The notes: generated by a model from the letters alone, not told the origin. Numbered from the stretch's first letter, positions 7,605-16,953 are shown. The stretch: 64,000 nt of DNA from Leucobacter sp. UT-8R-CII-1-4 (GCF_030010235.1 NZ_JASCRS010000003.1:248001-312000); one strand, 5' to 3'. Numbers and translations are program-made.

Positions 7605-8954
7605 CTATTCGGCCGGGGCCTCTTCAGCAGGTGCTTCGGCGGCTGGCTGGCAGACTGCGCGCTCGGCGAGTACTGCGGTCTGGTCTTCGACGGTCCACTC
7701 CACAGGGTTGCCTGCGACGGCTGCCAGTTGGAAGGCGAGCGCGCGCACGAATCCTGCGCCAGCGCTCGAGTTGTTCAGCGAAACCACGACTGTGAAGTTG
7801 TTTACGGGGTCGTGGTAGGCGGCGGTGAGTGTGCCGGTGATGGCGCCGCTTTGACCGTAGAGGGTGCCCTGCTTTTCGAGTCCGAAGGTCCAGCCGTTGG
7901 TTGGTGGGGCTGGTGCCTCTTCGCCTTCGGCTGGAGGTTCAGCGCCTTCGGCGGGCGGTGGAACGGTAAGCGTTGTTACGAGTTCTGCTGACTTCTGGCC
8001 GTAGCCGCCCGAAACGTAGTGCTCGTAGAATTTCTTCAGGTCGCTGACCGTGGTCACGGTTGCGCCTGCGCCGCCGAGCATCGATGGGCTGACGTGCGGA
8101 ACTGCGGTTGGATCAACTGCGACAGTTTCACCTTCGGCCTCGCCGGGTACGTTGCAAACTGGCGCACCACCGCTCGAGGAGTAGGTGAGGCCGTTCATGC
8201 CGCCCTTTGGCAGATCGAGCTGCGTATTCATGTCGCGCGGGTAGTCGGAGTTTGACATATCTGCGGGGCCGAAGATTCGGTCTTCGAGCAGCTGAGCAAT
8301 AGGGGTGCCGGTGCTTTCGCGCAGTGCGCGGGCGATCAGCAGTGCATTGGTGTCAGACGCGTGAACTTCGGTGCCTGGTGCATTTACCGGTGAGTGCGGC
8401 AGCGCGTGCGCCAGCAGCTCGCGGTCAGACCAGGGCCTTGTGGGGTTGTTTGCGTAGATGTCTACAAGCGTCGAGTCTTTGAAATCGGCGAGGCCGGAAG
8501 TCGCGTTGCAGAGTTCGCCGTAGGTAATGTCGTCAAGGCCGACCTGGCGAGGCAGATCTTTCGACAGCTTGCGATCGAGTTTGAGCTTGCCCTGCTCGAC
8601 CTGGTCGAGTACCAGTGCGCACATCACGGGCTGTGAGGCTTGGGCTGCGCGAATGGGTGCGTTCGCGGTAATGCCGTCGCCGTAGCCGTGCACGTATTCA
8701 CCCGAGCCTGTCCATACGCCGACGATGGCGTTTGATGACTGGCTCAGTTGCATTGCGTTGGCGATTGCCTCATCAATGCTGCCGGCGAGGCCTGCGTCAA
8801 TGGTGTTTACTTCGCCGTTTCCGCCACCGAACCCGTTTCCGGTGCAACCGGTGAGGGTGAGGGCAGCTGCGGCAAGCAGCGAGATGGCGGCGATGCCCCT
8901 GCGTCGTGTCCGTGTTACAGCCACTGGTCCCCGATCTCTTTTATCTATACGCAT
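7605..8954 (-). CDS. Lipoprotein of the serine beta-lactamase/PBP fold lacking catalytic residues
   Basis: A 449-residue secreted lipoprotein with a signal peptide of basic and hydrophobic residues and lipobox LTGC at 34-37 (acylated Cys37). The rest follows the class C beta-lactamase/D-Ala carboxypeptidase fold. The motif positions are substituted: where SxxK is expected the sequence reads QASQ (105-108), the YxN position reads ASD within HASDTN, and the HxG position reads QSG. A hydrolase is therefore unlikely; a binding or scaffold role at the cell surface is more plausible. The ATG at 8954 is chosen over the longer frame (to 9263) because it starts the signal peptide; a GTG 11 codons further in has a better purine run. 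The C-terminus has a proline/glutamate-rich tail. Confidence 0.8.
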   Translation of the reverse strand: MRIDKRDRGPVAVTRTRRRGIAAISLLAAAALTLTGCTGNGFGGGNGEVNTIDAGLAGSIDEAIANAMQLSQSSNAIVGVWTGSGEYVHGYGDGITANAPIRAAQASQPVMCALVLDQVEQGKLKLDRKLSKDLPRQVGLDDITYGELCNATSGLADFKDSTLVDIYANNPTRPWSDRELLAHALPHSPVNAPGTEVHASDTNALLIARALRESTGTPIAQLLEDRIFGPADMSNSDYPRDMNTQLDLPKGGMNGLTYSSSGGAPVCNVPGEAEGETVAVDPTAVPHVSPSMLGGAGATVTTVSDLKKFYEHYVSGGYGQKSAELVTTLTVPPPAEGAEPPAEGEEAPAPPTNGWTFGLEKQGTLYGQSGAITGTLTAAYHDPVNNFTVVVSLNNSSAGAGFVRALAFQLAAVAGNPVEWTVEDQTAVLAERAVCQPAAEAPAEEAPAE

Positions 8955-9058
8955 AGAAAACGTTGCGATTCTACCCTGGCGCGCTGAGAGTAAAGCCGAT
9001 CCAGCGGGGAGCGCCAAATATCGCCCATAGCATACTTCATCTGATGAATGGTGCAAAG

Positions 9059-9077
9059 TGAGGTAAACCTTACTACG
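9059..9077 (+). promoter_or_regulatory. DtxR/IdeR-like iron box
   Basis: The sequence TGAGGTAAACCTTAC agrees at 13 of its 15 positions with the left part of the DtxR/IdeR consensus TWAGGTWAGSCTWACCTWA; the outer right arm is poor. It sits just before the GTG of the heme oxygenase gene, fitting derepression under iron limitation. Confidence 0.5.
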
Positions 9078-9085
9078 ATGTACAC

Positions 9086-10162
9086 GTGAGTAACTTTGAT
9101 GTGAGCGTGGTCGATGCCGTAACAGGGCATATGAATGGGGACCACCCGGAAGACAATCTGCTGATCGTTCGCGCCTTCGGCTACCCCGAGGCGCAGGCCA
9201 GCACCATGACTGGACTCGATAGCGCCGCCGGAGTGTGGCACGTCGAAGACGCCAGCGGTGCACACGAGGTGCGTATCGAGTGGCCTAGCGGCTCGATCAA
9301 CGAGCGACCACAGATTCGTCGCGAAGTTGTGGCTCTGTACAAGAGCGCTTGCGAAAAGCTCGGCGTGCCTGCCCGCGAAGAGCACGCACCATCAGCCGGC
9401 GGACACGAGGCACATAGCCACAGCGGTCACGGCGAGCACGGTCACGGCGGCGGCAACCCGCACGCGGCACAGGGCGGCAACCCTCACGCAAAACCCGAAG
9501 ACGACGGTTCATTCTCGTACCAGATTCGTACCGCAACCTGGGGTGACCACTCAGACAGCGAAGGCGCAAGCGTGATGGAAGACATCATGCGTATGCGAGC
9601 AACCCGCGAAGAGTACATCGACCTCGTGGTGCAGCACTTTTACATGTACGAGGCACTCGAAGAGTCAGCGAAGGCGCTGGCCGAAGACGCCCGTTACGCA
9701 GCACTGCACCCAGCAGCGCTGGTGCGCGAGCAGACCCTGATCGAAGACCTCGAATTCTTGCTCGGTGAGAACTGGCGCGACGAAATCTCGGCTCACCCAG
9801 CGACCGCGGCATATGCAGCGCGTATTCGCGAGGTAACTGCTGAGGGCTGGCTGCCTGGCTTGATCGCACACCACTACACCCGATACCTCGGCGACCTTTC
9901 GGGTGGCCAGATGATTGCCAAGCGTGTGAAGAAGCAGTTCGATTTCGACCGCGCTGGCGTCGCTTTCTACGACTTCACCGAGCTCGGCGACCTTGCTGAG
10001 TTCAAGCAGGGCTACCGTGACGTGCTGAACGCACTCGGCGAATCGCTCGACGAAGCAGGCCGCCAACGCATGGTTGATGAAGTTCGCGCCTCATACCGAT
10101 TTAACTCACAGATCTTCACCGAGATGAAGCAGGCCGTCGAAACTGCGACAGTCTCCTCTTAA
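9086..10162 (+). CDS. DUF2470-heme oxygenase fusion
   Basis: A 358-residue cytosolic enzyme predicted to open the heme ring to biliverdin, CO and Fe2+ for iron acquisition. The N-terminal DUF2470 domain (about 6-85) is typical of HugZ-like heme-degrading proteins. A His/Gly-rich linker (about 100-135) could bind metal. The C-terminal heme oxygenase domain (about 145-350) has a candidate proximal heme ligand at His155 (TWGDHSD) and the distal-helix motif GDLSGG. Start is a GTG, preceded by an iron-box-like sequence. The gene stands alone, divergent from the lipoprotein gene. The linker between the domains is unusually His-rich. Confidence 0.9.
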   Translation: MSNFDVSVVDAVTGHMNGDHPEDNLLIVRAFGYPEAQASTMTGLDSAAGVWHVEDASGAHEVRIEWPSGSINERPQIRREVVALYKSACEKLGVPAREEHAPSAGGHEAHSHSGHGEHGHGGGNPHAAQGGNPHAKPEDDGSFSYQIRTATWGDHSDSEGASVMEDIMRMRATREEYIDLVVQHFYMYEALEESAKALAEDARYAALHPAALVREQTLIEDLEFLLGENWRDEISAHPATAAYAARIREVTAEGWLPGLIAHHYTRYLGDLSGGQMIAKRVKKQFDFDRAGVAFYDFTELGDLAEFKQGYRDVLNALGESLDEAGRQRMVDEVRASYRFNSQIFTEMKQAVETATVSS

Positions 10163-10186
10163 CTCACCTCGCCGCCCACACGATCT

Positions 10187-11311
10187 ATGCTTGATCGCGT
10201 GAGTAGCGAAACCTTGTCCCACACCGCACCTCGACCTCGAGTGGCGGTGTGGGACAACGCACGTTTTGTGCTGATTTTGCTTGTTGTTGTGGCACACGTC
10301 ATCTCAACAATTCGGTCTCAAACTCCGCTCGGTTGGGGGCTTTACGCCTTCATCTATCTCTTTCATATGCCAGCGATGATCGCGCTTTCTGGTTTGTTCT
10401 CGAAAGCCGATGTGACGCTCAAAACGGTGCGATCAACCGTGCAGCTCTTGGTCACCTGGTTGGGCTGGGAAGTTATCTGGGCACTCATCCACTTCTTCGC
10501 TGGTGGCCGAGACCTGTCGAAGAACTGGTTGGTGGCCCCGGCATGGACACTGTGGTTTCTGGTCACCCTCGCCACGATGCGAATTCTGCTGCCCTACATC
10601 GTGCGACTCAAGCACCCATTACTCTTCTCAATCGCGCTGGCGCTCGTGGCTGGCCTCAGCCCCGCTATCGGTGGACAGTTTTCGGCATCACGTACGCTCT
10701 GCTTCTTGCCGTTTTTTGTTGCAGGCTGGCTCATCACGAACCGCGGGTGGCTCAGCGGTCAATGGTTTACTGCGCCGGATCGCAAGACCCGAGCCATCGC
10801 TGCTGGTGCGCTCGCAGTGATCGCACTCGGGGTGGCGCTGCTCGCTCCGATTCGCAAGGAATGGCGGGTTGATACTTGGGTTGTTTGGCGCGACAACTAT
10901 GCCTGGCTTTTTGATCATGCGCCAGTGTTCGGTTGGTCACCGACTGAGTGGTGGGCGATTGCTCTTGGTGGTGCCGGAGTGCGCTTGCTGCTGATCCTGG
11001 TTGCTGCGGCGATGACCCTTGCGCTTTTGATCCTGGTGCCGCGTGGGCACAGCTTCATCACGGTGTGGGGCACCCGAACGCTTTACGTGTATCTATTGCA
11101 CGGTCTGGTCGTTATGGCGCTGCGATCTTCGGGTGCGGTGGCCTGGTTTGGCGAGTTCGGGGAGGCCGGTGTGCTGATGCTGGTCGCGCTCGGAATCGCG
11201 ATCACCCTGCTGCTTTCTATGCGCTGGATCACGAAGGTCTTCCGGCCATTGGTTGAGCCAAAGATCGACTGGATCTTTGCGAGGGCCGACGAGAGCATCG
11301 TCAAAAAATAG
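10187..11311 (+). CDS. Integral membrane acyltransferase (acyltransferase-3 family)
   Basis: A 374-residue protein with about ten hydrophobic segments. The N-terminal motif WDNARFVLILLVVVAHV matches the (R/D)xxxxxxxVxxH signature of acyltransferase-3 proteins (fucose 4-O-acetylase-like), which acylate cell-surface sugars. Substrate is unknown. The ATG at 10187 and a GTG at 10199 are both possible starts. It follows the heme oxygenase by 24 bases and may be cotranscribed, but no functional link is evident. Confidence 0.8.
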   Translation: MLDRVSSETLSHTAPRPRVAVWDNARFVLILLVVVAHVISTIRSQTPLGWGLYAFIYLFHMPAMIALSGLFSKADVTLKTVRSTVQLLVTWLGWEVIWALIHFFAGGRDLSKNWLVAPAWTLWFLVTLATMRILLPYIVRLKHPLLFSIALALVAGLSPAIGGQFSASRTLCFLPFFVAGWLITNRGWLSGQWFTAPDRKTRAIAAGALAVIALGVALLAPIRKEWRVDTWVVWRDNYAWLFDHAPVFGWSPTEWWAIALGGAGVRLLLILVAAAMTLALLILVPRGHSFITVWGTRTLYVYLLHGLVVMALRSSGAVAWFGEFGEAGVLMLVALGIAITLLLSMRWITKVFRPLVEPKIDWIFARADESIVKK

Positions 11312-11330
11312 CCAGCACACTTGCGCTGCA

Positions 11331-11361
11331 GTGTGTTTGGGCGCCGCAGCCCCAAACACTA
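11331..11361. terminator. Bidirectional hairpin between convergent genes
   Basis: GTGTTTGGG (11333-11341) pairs with CCCAAACAC (11351-11359). The stem ends in the stop codon of the ABC exporter and serves both convergent genes; T-runs are weak. Confidence 0.5.
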
Positions 11362-13371
11362 TTCCTGTTCTGCGACGAGCAGCTGATGCTTCGCGAGTTC
11401 GCGGTAGAGCGGCACAGTCTCGACCAGCTCGTCGTGCGTGCCCTCACCGACAACGCGGCCCTCTTCGAGCACAATGATGCGATCACTGTCGACCACGGTT
11501 GAGAGTCGGTGCGCAATCACAATGAGTGTGCGCCCGGTCGCAACCGAGTCGAGAGCCTCACGCATCAGCCGCTCATTGACTCCGTCAAGGCTTGCGGTTG
11601 ATTCATCGAGCAACAAGATTGACGGTGCACTCAGCAGAGTGCGGGCAATCGCAAGGCGTTGTTTCTCGCCGCCCGAGAGCATGATCCCGCGTTCGCCAAC
11701 CTGGGTATCGAGTGCCTCAGAAATGTTTTCTGAGGTTCGATCGATGAGGCCACCCAGGTTTACCGCGCGCAGTACACGTTCGCAGGCGGCGTCGCTGGCG
11801 TCTGGCGCACCAAGCAGCAGATTTTCGCGAAGGCTGCCCGCGAGCACGGGCGCGTCTTGCTCGACGTAACCCATTTGCGAGCGCAGCTCGGCGCGATCGA
11901 GGCTGCGCAGATCGGCGCCATGCAGTGACACGGTGCCCTGCTCTGGGTCGTAGAAACGCTCGATCAGCGAGAGCACAGTTGATTTGCCGGCACCCGAGGG
12001 GCCGACCAGTGCGACGCGTGATCCGCGCGGAACACTAAATGAAACCTCGTGCAGCACCGGTGTTTCAATGATTTCTGCCGGGGCGGCCTCGGCATCTCGT
12101 CGACCCGAGCGTCCAGAGGTGACGAGCTCACGTGCATCGACGCGCTGCGGAGCGGCCGAACGGTAGGTGAAGCTGACATCTTCGAAGCTGATTGCCGGGG
12201 CCTGTTCAACTGCGAGCTCACTGAGGGGCGCGATTCGGCCGATCGGTGAGAGCTTTGCATCGTGCTCTGTTTCGGTGGGACTTGAGGTGATTTCTTGAAT
12301 GCGCCCGAGAGCTCCGAGTGCTTGATTTACCGCCGCAATCGCGCCAAAGGCCTGGCCAAGTGGGGCAACCATCAGGAAGAGGAAGACGATAAACATCACG
12401 AGCTGAGCAATACCGATTGCGCCAGTTGCCACACGGTAGCCGCCGAGTCCCAGCACAATGAGGAAAGACAGTTGCAATGCGAGGAACGAAATTGGCACGA
12501 TGAGCGCCGAGATCTTTGCGACCTTGAGGCCAAGAACATAGGCCTCTTCGGCTTCTGCCTCGGTTGCCCGCTGCTCTCGTTCGGTCGCGCCAGCGGCGCG
12601 AATTGTGCGAATTGACGAGATTGATCGCTCTACTTGCGCGGCCAGATCGCCAACTTTTTGTTGTGCTCGGGTTACGGCTGGGCGAATTCGGGCTGAGACC
12701 AGCACCACAATCACGAGCGCGACAAGAACCACCGAGAAGGTGATGCCGAAGAGCACCGGGTCAATGATGAGCATGCCAACGAGCGCACCAACAAAAACGA
12801 GAAGGCCGCTGATCGCCTCGACCAGACCCTGCGTGAGCACGGCGCGAAGCAGGGTGGTGTCGCTGCCGACGCGTGAGACGAGATCGCCGGTGCGGCGGCG
12901 GTCAAACTCACCGATCGGTAAGTGCAGAATGCGTGAGATGAGACTGCGACGGCTGTGCAGCACAACGCCCTCGCCCATGCGCTGCAACACATAGTGCTGA
13001 AACCCGCTGAGCAGCGCGTCGATCACAACGAGCGCACTCAACACCACAAGCAGCACGCCGAGTGGTTGGCTTGATTGCACTCGCTCAATTACCTGGCCGA
13101 GCAGAACCGGCTGCACAAGCGAGGTGCCAGCGCCGATGATGCCGAGCACCAGGGCCAACGTCAGCGGGCCGCGCTGCGAAAGCAGGTAGGGGAGCAGCTG
13201 TTTGATCGAGGCTCGTGGGCCTTTTGGCTGCTGGCCTTCGCCGCGATTTACGCGACCACCACGTGTTTTTCGCGCGCGGGGTTCGCCCTGCGAAGAAGTC
13301 GACGAGGATCGGCGCTGCGCTGTGCCGGAACCATTGTGCTGAGCGGTCTGCTGATCAGAGTCTTCTGCCAC
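11359..13371 (-). CDS. ABC exporter half-transporter (membrane + ATPase)
   Basis: A 670-residue type IV ABC exporter subunit with a low-complexity charged N-terminus (about 1-55), six transmembrane helices (about 60-350) and a nucleotide-binding domain (about 390-660). The ATPase motifs are complete: Walker A GPSGAGKS, signature LSGGEKQR, Walker B LLLDEST, and the His-loop AHRLS. It probably works as a homodimer exporting a lipid, drug or peptide; the substrate is unknown. The gene lies 9 bases after the CPBP protease gene, so the two are likely cotranscribed, and a CPBP protease next to an exporter may indicate export of a processed peptide (inference). Confidence 0.9.
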   Translation of the reverse strand: MAEDSDQQTAQHNGSGTAQRRSSSTSSQGEPRARKTRGGRVNRGEGQQPKGPRASIKQLLPYLLSQRGPLTLALVLGIIGAGTSLVQPVLLGQVIERVQSSQPLGVLLVVLSALVVIDALLSGFQHYVLQRMGEGVVLHSRRSLISRILHLPIGEFDRRRTGDLVSRVGSDTTLLRAVLTQGLVEAISGLLVFVGALVGMLIIDPVLFGITFSVVLVALVIVVLVSARIRPAVTRAQQKVGDLAAQVERSISSIRTIRAAGATEREQRATEAEAEEAYVLGLKVAKISALIVPISFLALQLSFLIVLGLGGYRVATGAIGIAQLVMFIVFLFLMVAPLGQAFGAIAAVNQALGALGRIQEITSSPTETEHDAKLSPIGRIAPLSELAVEQAPAISFEDVSFTYRSAAPQRVDARELVTSGRSGRRDAEAAPAEIIETPVLHEVSFSVPRGSRVALVGPSGAGKSTVLSLIERFYDPEQGTVSLHGADLRSLDRAELRSQMGYVEQDAPVLAGSLRENLLLGAPDASDAACERVLRAVNLGGLIDRTSENISEALDTQVGERGIMLSGGEKQRLAIARTLLSAPSILLLDESTASLDGVNERLMREALDSVATGRTLIVIAHRLSTVVDSDRIIVLEEGRVVGEGTHDELVETVPLYRELAKHQLLVAEQE

Positions 13372-13380
13372 TCCACAAGC

Positions 13381-14340
13381 CTATGGCTCGCGGCTGATAG
13401 CTCCCTCAGCGGCGGTGTTTGCGCGGCGCTTCTGCCAGATCTTCCACGCGATGAACGCGCCAACCAGGTACACGACGGTGGTGACGAGGCTGCCCTCGAT
13501 GCCGAAAGTGCCTCCGGTCAAAAGATCAGCGGATCCAGCGTTGGACTCGTAACGCAGCATTGCTGCTTCGACCGGGTTGCCAGATACGGCAACGCCAAAG
13601 AGGTTGCCCTGGGCCCAGTTCCAAGCGCCGTGCATTGCGCACACTCCCCAGAGGCTCCCCTCTGCGAGTGACATCAGGCTTGCGAAGACCGCGAAGAGAA
13701 GCAGATTGACGATCGGCAAGAAGCCGATTCCCGGATTAACTCCGTGCAGCAGAGCGAAAAATACTGCCTGCACAATGACCGCTGTGAGCAGGCCCCAGCG
13801 GCGTGCAACTGCCTGTGTCAGGTAGCCTCTGGTCAGAATTTCTTCGGTCGATCCCTGCACCAAAAAGCCGAGCAGCATGATGGCCATAAACGCGAAAGTG
13901 GTGCCATCGGGTGAAGCCCACTGCAAGGTAGCTTGCCCAGTGATAACAGGCACCAGTACGCAGATCGCCATCATGATGATGCCGATAAGCACGCCGCGCC
14001 CGCCCAGGCGAATACCGCGGCTGATCGATTCGAAGCCAAGGGTGGCAAAGCTGCGTCGTTCTTTAACGGCCATCCAGAACCAGAGCCAGAGAATGCCAAG
14101 TCCGAATGAGAACAGTGTGAGCGTTGCGTTTGCATTGTCGAAGGAGGTGCCGGTGAACGAGTAGACCGTGCCATTCAGTGCGGCCTTTACCCCCTCGGAG
14201 ATTGCCTGCACGAGCATCGGTAGCGACTGTACGACGAGGGCAATGAAGATCACCACAAAGGCCATGGTGATGCCGGTGGGTCGCTCAGCCCGAAGCATGC
14301 CGCCGGTAGGGGCTGGCAGGGTGGTGTGAATCGGGCGCAT
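13381..14340 (-). CDS. CPBP family intramembrane glutamic endopeptidase
   Basis: A 319-residue membrane protein with about eight transmembrane helices. The CPBP (Abi) motifs are present: STEEILTRGYL supplies the EExxxR catalytic motif, ALLHGVNPG the FxxxH-like motif, and a later segment the second His/Asn motif (MHGAWNWAQGN). In other bacteria these proteases process peptides or protect against bacteriocins. Start ATG has a GAGGAG site. It is the first gene of a two-gene unit with the ABC exporter. Confidence 0.88.
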   Translation of the reverse strand: MRPIHTTLPAPTGGMLRAERPTGITMAFVVIFIALVVQSLPMLVQAISEGVKAALNGTVYSFTGTSFDNANATLTLFSFGLGILWLWFWMAVKERRSFATLGFESISRGIRLGGRGVLIGIIMMAICVLVPVITGQATLQWASPDGTTFAFMAIMLLGFLVQGSTEEILTRGYLTQAVARRWGLLTAVIVQAVFFALLHGVNPGIGFLPIVNLLLFAVFASLMSLAEGSLWGVCAMHGAWNWAQGNLFGVAVSGNPVEAAMLRYESNAGSADLLTGGTFGIEGSLVTTVVYLVGAFIAWKIWQKRRANTAAEGAISREP

Positions 14341-14389
14341 GGGGGTCTCCTCGGTGGTGGCTACGCGTCAGACTACCCCCGAAAAGACA

Positions 14390-14436
14390 GTGCCCGCTTG
14401 AATTCTTGATACCAGTTCGCGAATTCAAGCGGGCAC
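14390..14436 (-). terminator. Terminator of the rib operon, 16-bp perfect stem
   Basis: Perfect arms at 14390-14405 and 14421-14436 (GTGCCCGCTTGAATTC and its complement) enclose a 15-base loop; on the minus strand TGTCTTTTC follows. It separates ribH from the CPBP gene. Confidence 0.75.
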
Positions 14437-14475
14437 TTTGCGCACGACTGTGCGCGGTGAGGTGTGTGGGGCGTG

Positions 14476-14964
14476 TTAGCCGCGAATCTTACGCAGCGTA
14501 ACCGCCGAGTGCAGCGCAGCCTCAGCCGCCTCAACGCCCTTTGACTCACGTGAATCGGCCAGGCCAGCGCGATCCAGCGCTTGCTCGTCATTATCGGTCG
14601 TAAGCACACCGAAGCCAACCGGCTTGCCCGAATCGAGCTGCACACGAGTCAGACCATCAGTGACCGAGTTCGCAACAAAATCGAAGTGCGGGGTGCCGCC
14701 ACGAATAATCACGCCGAGACAGATAGCAGCGTCGTAACCGCCGCCGCCCTGCTCAACCGGAGTGAGCGCCGCCTGAGCCGCAAGCGGAAGCTCAAACGCG
14801 CCAGCAACCTGAAACAGATCATGCTCTGCACCAGACTCGACGATGGTGTTGTGCGCACCGGTGATGAGGCCCTTCATGACCTCCTTGTGCCACTTGCCAG
14901 CGATAACCGCTACCCGCAGTCCGCTCGCATCAACTTTCAGGCTTGGTGATCCTTCGCCACTCAT
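14476..14964 (-). CDS. ribH: 6,7-dimethyl-8-ribityllumazine synthase
   Basis: 162 residues, the normal length. It condenses 3,4-dihydroxy-2-butanone 4-phosphate with the pyrimidine intermediate to give lumazine, forming a cytosolic icosahedral or pentameric assembly. Recognisable motifs are AGAFELPLAAQ, the ribityl-binding LGVIIRGGTPHFDFV with its catalytic His, and PVGFGVLTTDN. The frame extends upstream to 15060, but the ATG at 14964 (MSGEGSPSLKV) fits the family start. It is the last gene of the rib operon, 13 bases after ribBA. Confidence 0.96.
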   Translation of the reverse strand: MSGEGSPSLKVDASGLRVAVIAGKWHKEVMKGLITGAHNTIVESGAEHDLFQVAGAFELPLAAQAALTPVEQGGGGYDAAICLGVIIRGGTPHFDFVANSVTDGLTRVQLDSGKPVGFGVLTTDNDEQALDRAGLADSRESKGVEAAEAALHSAVTLRKIRG

Positions 14965-14977
14965 AATGTGCTCGCTT

Positions 14978-16282
14978 CTACTCGTTTGAATCGGTTGCTG
15001 CCGAGTCGGCAGGCAAAATATGGCCCATGCGGTCACGCTTTGCTGCCAGGTAGCCGGCATTGGTTTCGTTCACGCCAACGTAAAGCGGAACCCGCTCGCT
15101 CACGGTGACCCCACTCTTCTCGAGCTGGGCAACCTTGTCCGGGTTATTGGTGAGCAAGCGCACGCTACTCAAGCCAAGATCAGCCAGAATCTCTGCGGCC
15201 GCATGGTAGTCGCGAGCGTCTGCGGGCAGGCCAAGCTGCAGGTTTGCGTCGAGGGTGTCGACGCCGCTTTCTTGCAGCTGGTAAGCGCGCAGCTTATTGG
15301 CGAGGCCAATCCCGCGACCCTCCTGGCCGCGCAGGTAAATCACTGCGCCGCCATGCTGGTGCACCATATCCATCGCTGCCTTGAGCTGCGGGCCGCACTC
15401 GCACTTGAGTGAACCGAAAGCTTCACCCGTGATGCACTCCGAGTGCACCCGCACGAGCGAGTTATTGCCCAGCAGACTGCCGTCTGGATTTGCCGCGAGC
15501 AGAGCGACATGATCAACACCGTTGCGACGGTCGCGGTAGGCCCGCATACGGAACTCGCCGTGTTCGGTTGGCACCAGAGTATCTGCGCGCAAGCTCACCT
15601 GACGGTGTGCTGAAGGCGCAGACGGCGTGTGCTCGGGGTCGATCTTGTCGAGGTAAGCGGCAAGCTGCTCGATCGTGATGACGAGCACACCCTCTTCTTT
15701 GCCAAGCTCAATCAGCCCTGGCAGGCGCATCATCTCACCGTCTTCAGCAACGATTTCGCCGATTACGGCAACCTCGCGAAGACCCGCGAGGCGCATCAGC
15801 TCTACCGCAGCCTCGGTATGACCGGCGCGCGAGCGCACGCCACCGTCAACCGCGCGCAGCGGCAGAATGTGACCTGGGCGGCGCACATCGGTGGGCTTTG
15901 CCTCTGGGTTCGCCAGGGCGCGCAGGGTGGTTGCACGGTCGCTCGCGCTAATGCCGGTGGTAACGCCTTCGGCGGCATCGACCGTCACGGTGTAGGCGGT
16001 CCCGCGCGCATCTTCATTGCGCTCAACCATCATGGGCAGATCGAGCTGATCTGCGATCGAGTTGGTCATCGGTGCGCAGAGCAGACCTGACGACCAGCGT
16101 ACGGTCCAAGCCACCCACTCAGAGCTTGCGAGCTCAGCCGAGAGAATAACGTCACCCTCGTTTTCGCGGTTTTCGTCGTCGGCAACGATGACCGGACGAC
16201 CGGCAGCAATTGCGGCAATCGCGTCTTCGATTGAGGCGATTCCCGAGCTAATGCTGGGGTCTTTTGAGGTCTGATCGGTCAT
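14978..16282 (-). CDS. ribBA: Bifunctional DHBP synthase / GTP cyclohydrolase II
   Basis: 434 residues with two fused enzymes of riboflavin synthesis. Residues about 15-215 are 3,4-dihydroxy-2-butanone 4-phosphate synthase, with the metal/acidic loop DDENRENEGD and a later GHTEAAVEL. Residues about 225-420 are GTP cyclohydrolase II, with the zinc site C-x10-CxC (HSECITGEAFGSLKCECG) and GQEGRGIGL. It overlaps ribE by 4 bp, so translation is coupled. Confidence 0.96.
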   Translation of the reverse strand: MTDQTSKDPSISSGIASIEDAIAAIAAGRPVIVADDENRENEGDVILSAELASSEWVAWTVRWSSGLLCAPMTNSIADQLDLPMMVERNEDARGTAYTVTVDAAEGVTTGISASDRATTLRALANPEAKPTDVRRPGHILPLRAVDGGVRSRAGHTEAAVELMRLAGLREVAVIGEIVAEDGEMMRLPGLIELGKEEGVLVITIEQLAAYLDKIDPEHTPSAPSAHRQVSLRADTLVPTEHGEFRMRAYRDRRNGVDHVALLAANPDGSLLGNNSLVRVHSECITGEAFGSLKCECGPQLKAAMDMVHQHGGAVIYLRGQEGRGIGLANKLRAYQLQESGVDTLDANLQLGLPADARDYHAAAEILADLGLSSVRLLTNNPDKVAQLEKSGVTVSERVPLYVGVNETNAGYLAAKRDRMGHILPADSAATDSNE

Positions 16283-16953
16283 GAGTTGGCTCCTTCGCGG
16301 GAGAGGTCTGATTGGGGGCTTTGAGTAGCTGAGACGCTGTTTGCGCCGAAGCCAAAGTTCATCATTCGTGCCACATGGCGTGCAAGCACGTCAGTTTCTA
16401 GGTTGACGCGGTCGCCGGGGGTGAGCGTTCCGAGGGTGGTCGCAACGAGGGTTTCAGGAATCAGGGACACCTCGAACCAAGCCTCGGCTTCGGCCGCTGG
16501 TGCAATGTCTGAAACGGTGAGCGAGACACCTGCAAGCGTCACTGAACCCTTGTCGACGAGGTAAGGGGCGAGCTCTGGTGCCAGCGAGAAACGAAGTGTG
16601 CGCCAATTGTCGTGCTGTGTGCTCGAGATCAGCGCAGCGGTGCCGTCAACGTGGCCCTGCACGATGTGACCACCGAGTCGGCTGTCGACTCGGGCCGCAC
16701 GCTCAAGGTTCACGCCGTCGCCAACCGCGAGATTGCCGAGCGTCGACATCTTGATTGACTGCTCCATAACATCTGCCGTGAACTCGTTATTGGAATTTCC
16801 AATAACCGTGAGGCAGACGCCCGATACTTGGATCGAGTCGCCGTGACCCGCGTCGCTTGTGACCTTGGGCCCGCGCACGGTCAGCCGAAGCGAAGCTCCG
16901 ACCGGTTCAATCGCGACTATTTCGCCGATTTCTTCGATGAGGCCGGTAAACAC
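16279..16953 (-). CDS. ribE: Riboflavin synthase, alpha chain
   Basis: 224 residues with two lumazine-binding repeats (about 1-97 and 98-200). It starts MFTGLIEEIGEI, the family's classic N-terminus, and the second repeat contains GGHIVQGHVDGTA. It catalyses dismutation of two lumazines to riboflavin and a pyrimidine recycled to RibH. It lies between ribD (1-bp overlap) and ribBA (4-bp overlap). The C-terminal 25 residues beyond the second barrel are not conserved. Confidence 0.96.
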   Translation of the reverse strand: MFTGLIEEIGEIVAIEPVGASLRLTVRGPKVTSDAGHGDSIQVSGVCLTVIGNSNNEFTADVMEQSIKMSTLGNLAVGDGVNLERAARVDSRLGGHIVQGHVDGTAALISSTQHDNWRTLRFSLAPELAPYLVDKGSVTLAGVSLTVSDIAPAAEAEAWFEVSLIPETLVATTLGTLTPGDRVNLETDVLARHVARMMNFGFGANSVSATQSPQSDLSREGANS

